64,000 bases of DNA from positions 4,047,066-4,111,065 of the forward strand of contig OZ025246.1 of the NCBI GenBank assembly GCA_964019155.1, in the 5' to 3' direction. The position numbers and the translations under genes were made by a program. The DNA is from Osedax fenrisi. Taxonomy: Eukaryota > Annelida > Polychaeta > Sabellida > Siboglinidae. Position 1 is the first letter of the stretch, and the number at the start of each line of letters is the position of its first letter. Shown piece after piece: positions 62,984-64,000 of the stretch. Below the pieces are notes generated by a model. That model was given only the letters and a program-made list of their open reading frames with translations, had not been told where the DNA came from and did no database searches.

Positions 62984-63147
62984 CAATTAATAAAATATAA
63001 ACAATAACTAAAAATACCACGAACGCTGTACACAATTCTGAGAATTACAGGGAATCTTTTCAACCATTCCTCCAGATGAAACCCTTTGCCTCGTTCCACC
63101 GCCGCAAGATTTGCTACATTCAGTGAAGTTTCCCCAAGTGAGTACAG
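57090..63147 (-). CDS. Gene 2: TSP1 - vWA - TSP1 - Thr linker - LamG extracellular protein (13 exons, 5' end missing)
   Basis: Thirteen exons on the minus strand join without a stop into about 558 residues: 63147-63025, 62350-62231, 61800-61646, 61066-60919, 60511-60374, 60150-60054, 58502-58384, 58318-58260, 58124-57957, 57848-57686, 57616-57471, 57394-57212, 57149-57090. Intron phases along the gene are 1,1,0,1,1,2,1,0,0,1,0,0, and every donor/acceptor pair agrees. Domains: a thrombospondin type 1 repeat, a von Willebrand A domain with complete MIDAS (DSSAS, a Thr in NTADAL, ITDGRS), a second TSP1, a Thr-rich linker, a short Cys-rich segment and a concanavalin-like LamG domain. Such proteins are secreted matrix or adhesion molecules; ligand binding through the MIDAS metal site is inferred. 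The first exon here starts in phase 1, so signal peptide exons lie upstream, probably beyond 64000. No orthologue is named. Confidence 0.85.
57212..57394 (-). CDS. Gene 2 exon 12: LamG core
   Basis: Encodes WYHFAWVFEG, INGKQIASYV, LHIGGR and GLIDE, the central strands of a LamG domain. Phase 0 at both ends. The following intron (57150-57211) is only 62 bp. Confidence 0.87.
57471..57616 (-). CDS. Gene 2 exon 11: LamG middle
   Basis: Encodes LVSNSDCLGNSTFEILL and the following strand. It ends at ACG followed by GTGAGT. Phase 1 start, phase 0 end. Confidence 0.8.
57686..57848 (-). CDS. Gene 2 exon 10: LamG N-terminal strands
   Basis: Encodes VAKFNGKGYLEVP and LTIAFFVKKQSN. Reading on would hit a stop after 14 more bases. 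A 69-bp GT-AG intron (57617-57685) restores the frame to exon 11 with matching phase 1. Confidence 0.78.
57957..58124 (-). CDS. Gene 2 exon 9: Cys-rich segment and LamG start
   Basis: Encodes CAKDMHFNDASDVCACIPDK, then CSSDILLHFPYETHVNDITC, the first strand of LamG (LLHFPF-like). Acceptor CCGTACACAG; donor CAA/GTATTC; phase 0 at both ends. Confidence 0.82.
58260..58318 (-). CDS. Gene 2 exon 8: short linker exon
   Basis: A 59-bp exon encoding LPECTCITDSNNAQHYIIK. Supported by acceptor CTACCACAG, donor AAA/GTAAGT and phases (1 in, 0 out) that exactly bridge exons 7 and 9. Confidence 0.65.
58384..58502 (-). CDS. Gene 2 exon 7: end of TSP1 no. 2 and Thr-rich linker
   Basis: Encodes the second half of a TSP1 repeat (VVCAKMDCIGPC) and then about 15 Thr/Ala residues, a likely O-glycosylated spacer. 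Donor GTAAGT, phase 1. Confidence 0.85.
59045..59082. repeat. Perfect 15-bp inverted repeat with 8-base loop
   Basis: GCTAATGTTTAGCGA and its exact complement TCGCTAAACATTAGC, separated by 8 bases. It lies inside intron 6 of gene 2, just before the dispersed element copy. It could be a transposon end or simply a cruciform-forming palindrome. Confidence 0.9.
59148..59312 (+). repeat. Dispersed element end, copy 2, encoding C-x2-C ... C-x2-C
   Basis: Matches 9674-9850. The frame reads CSSCINQ, LLNENPML, ICLPCRFGY, FISIF and stops soon after. The two CxxC pairs look like a zinc ribbon. Differences between the copies are concentrated at a few codons. Family unknown. Confidence 0.65.
59560..59622. 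repeat. (TA)n microsatellite
   Basis: A TA array of about 62 bp in intron 6 of gene 2. About forty comparable runs occur through the window. Confidence 0.93.
60054..60150 (-). CDS. Gene 2 exon 6: start of TSP1 no. 2
   Basis: Encodes CVYGRCSATTCGKKGFQ and QECTTVEK, the first half of a TSP1 repeat. The usual leading Trp residues are absent (Tyr at the corresponding place). Phase 1 in, phase 2 out; the phase-2 acceptor of exon 7 matches. Confidence 0.82.
60374..60511 (-). CDS. Gene 2 exon 5: vWA C-terminus
   Basis: Encodes GIGANLNEHELMAIAI and FYRVPSMQAITAITNIV, the last helix-strand units of a vWA domain, then the Cys that leads into TSP1 no. 2. Confidence 0.88.
60919..61066 (-). CDS. Gene 2 exon 4: vWA with ITDGRS
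   Basis: Encodes QVAIVITDGRSNQPSLTIV and LARDAGIAVMAIG. The Asp of ITDG is the third MIDAS element. The start GAAATG follows ACCAG; phase 0 in, phase 1 out. Confidence 0.9.
61270..61437 (-). mobile_element. tRNA-derived SINE, copy E (5' part, old)
   Basis: Minus strand: TGCCTATGTGAATCAGTTAG head, GGGTTCAAAC B box, and the TTTAGAAGTGATCTTA body block, ending near the GATCTCGTTAAC block. The 3' part is missing. Confidence 0.8.
61533..61604. ncRNA. Candidate hairpin: 25-bp stem, 22-base loop
   Basis: Arms 61533-61557 (starting CGATAGTGATG) and 61580-61604 (ending CATCACTATCG) are complementary except at one position. That position reads as a G:U pair in the minus-strand transcript (A:C in the plus). 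It lies in an intron of gene 2 and would be transcribed with it. The size is near that of a microRNA precursor, but an inverted transposon end is equally possible. The function is not shown by sequence. Confidence 0.4.
61646..61800 (-). CDS. Gene 2 exon 3: vWA middle
   Basis: Encodes GVKLAHVGAISFSD and STNTADALE, holding the MIDAS threonine. I placed the acceptor at TTTTACAG/GC (phase 1) because it joins exon 2 as VGVKLAHVG, the normal vWA spacing. A longer open frame to the right (to about 61858) would add 19 residues and break the phase. Confidence 0.85.
62231..62350 (-). CDS. Gene 2 exon 2: vWA N-terminus with DxSxS
   Basis: Encodes CQVDVIFVIDSSASINEI, the first strand of vWA and the DSSAS metal-binding motif, then FFTIKQFTMDVV. 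Acceptor AACTATCAG, donor GTAG/GTAAGT, phase 1 at both ends. Confidence 0.9.
63025..63147 (-). CDS. Gene 2 exon 1 (first visible): TSP1 no. 1
   Basis: Encodes TWGNFTECSKSCGGGTRQR and IPCNSQNC, a canonical TSP1 repeat (W-x5-C-x2-C-x-GG-x2-R-x-R). Acceptor ATTTTTAG, phase 1. The donor C/GTTCGT (phase 1) is the one that fits exon 2. Confidence 0.88.
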
Positions 63148-63150
63148 CTA

Positions 63151-63600
63151 AAAATGCATACATTATATTGATAAAAATATGATTGTATTCAAGTGATAAA
63201 TAATACGTAGATCGTGTAATACACTTTTTGGAAACATATTTTAAGATTTCATTTTTAATGTATTATGCATTTAATTTAATAACTAGTTTATGTTTTTAAT
63301 TTTATTAACTTATAAATATATACAATTAAAATACATCATATTTTACACGGTTGTGAGTTAATTTGTACACCTATATTTAACTTTAATTCAATACAAAATA
63401 TGTTTTCGATACACATTTTATATAGATTAGCTCGGCCTTGCCAAGCTGAACTTTAGTCTAGTAATATGAATAATTGTCCGAAGAATAGTATAAATAATAA
63501 CGTGTTCAACTTTAAAATTAATAATCAATGAGTCACTATAATAGAAATGTCCCCAAATAGTTATTAAGTATAACCGAGACACATCTGCCCTTATATAACG
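63151..63600. other. No exon recognised; probable 5' intron of gene 2
   Basis: AT-rich DNA without signal-peptide or domain-coding segments on the minus strand. Confidence 0.45.
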
Positions 63601-63639
63601 ACTAATGTATATAATAACTACAGTGTTAACCCGATAGCG

Positions 63640-63890
63640 TGCAGTACTACAACTAAATGCTGGCTATATATCATTGCTATATATAAAATACTGGAATGCT
63701 CTACCATATAACATTAGGTGTTTGAAATCCCTGTCACTATTTAAATGTAAACTCTCCACGCACCTATTAACATTGTAACCTACCCAATCTTTCCTTTATT
63801 TGTATTGTACTTTATTTATTTTATTTTTGTTTCCTTCACATGACGCCCATAACCACCACGTGATTTTGTAGTCAATAAAACATTTTAAAA
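63640..63890 (+). mobile_element. LINE 3' end (C-terminal codons and 3' UTR)
   Basis: 63686-63778 encodes KYWNALPYNIRCLKSLSLFK ... STHLLTL and a stop, the usual LINE C-terminus. A short 3' UTR with GTCAATAAAACATTTT follows. It is severely 5' truncated and opposite in strand to gene 2. Confidence 0.75.
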
Positions 63891-64000
63891 TAACAAATAT
63901 ATAATTAACAACTTCAACACGACGATTTTAAATCGTTCAAAATCACGATTAGCGTGATATTTACTATTCAACTATTTCCATTCGATGTAATAGTTGTGTT

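Overview
The window is nuclear DNA from an AT-rich invertebrate animal. Two intron-containing genes encode extracellular proteins built from metazoan domains: fibronectin type II, PAN/apple, thrombospondin type 1, von Willebrand A and laminin-G-like. Almost everything else is transposon debris (LINEs, a tRNA-derived SINE, a Ty3/Gypsy relic, hAT-like and TA-type elements) and simple repeats, mainly (TA)n and (AAT)n. A cnidarian or sponge would fit the domain repertoire, the short introns and the transposon families. The sequence alone does not decide between them.

Layout. 1-9 kb: a 560-bp (TTA)n array, a dispersed repeat of about 800 bp, several inverted-repeat (MITE-like) elements and an old L2 LINE fragment. 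One MITE sits in one copy of a tandem duplication whose other copy keeps the empty site. 9-19 kb: AT-rich DNA, a decayed L2 LINE (+), a Ty3/Gypsy pol relic (+) and a 70-bp tandem repeat. 19-28 kb: a duplicated cassette with a TATA box, a hAT-like element with an exact 8-bp target duplication, SINEs, a 36-bp minisatellite, and the second, inverted copy of the 800-bp repeat. 28.2-30.2 kb: gene 1 (+), two exons, encoding a signal peptide, FN2, two PAN domains, a Thr-rich linker and a membrane anchor. 30.3-41.3 kb: SINEs and fragments of at least five LINEs. 41.8-55.6 kb: a dense LINE cluster. It holds a nearly intact L2 element with ORF1 and ORF2 (-), two CR1/Jockey-like elements (-) each ending in an (AAT)n array, and a C-rich L2 5' fragment (+). 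57.1-63.1 kb: gene 2 (-), 13 phase-compatible exons encoding TSP1-vWA-TSP1-Thr linker-LamG. Its 5' end lies beyond 63.15 kb and probably outside the window. 63.7-63.9 kb: a LINE 3' end (+).

The two genes probably act at the cell surface and in the extracellular matrix. Both use Thr-rich linkers and several phase-1 introns, as expected of shuffled extracellular modules. They are 27 kb apart, on opposite strands and not demonstrably linked in function. I see no CRISPR array, operon, rRNA or functional tRNA gene. I do not claim a wholly new system. The most informative signals are the gene 2 architecture, the filled/empty MITE pair, a (TA)n array that grew inside an L2 fragment, (AAT)n arrays placed exactly at LINE 3' tails, and a 25-bp hairpin in an intron of gene 2.
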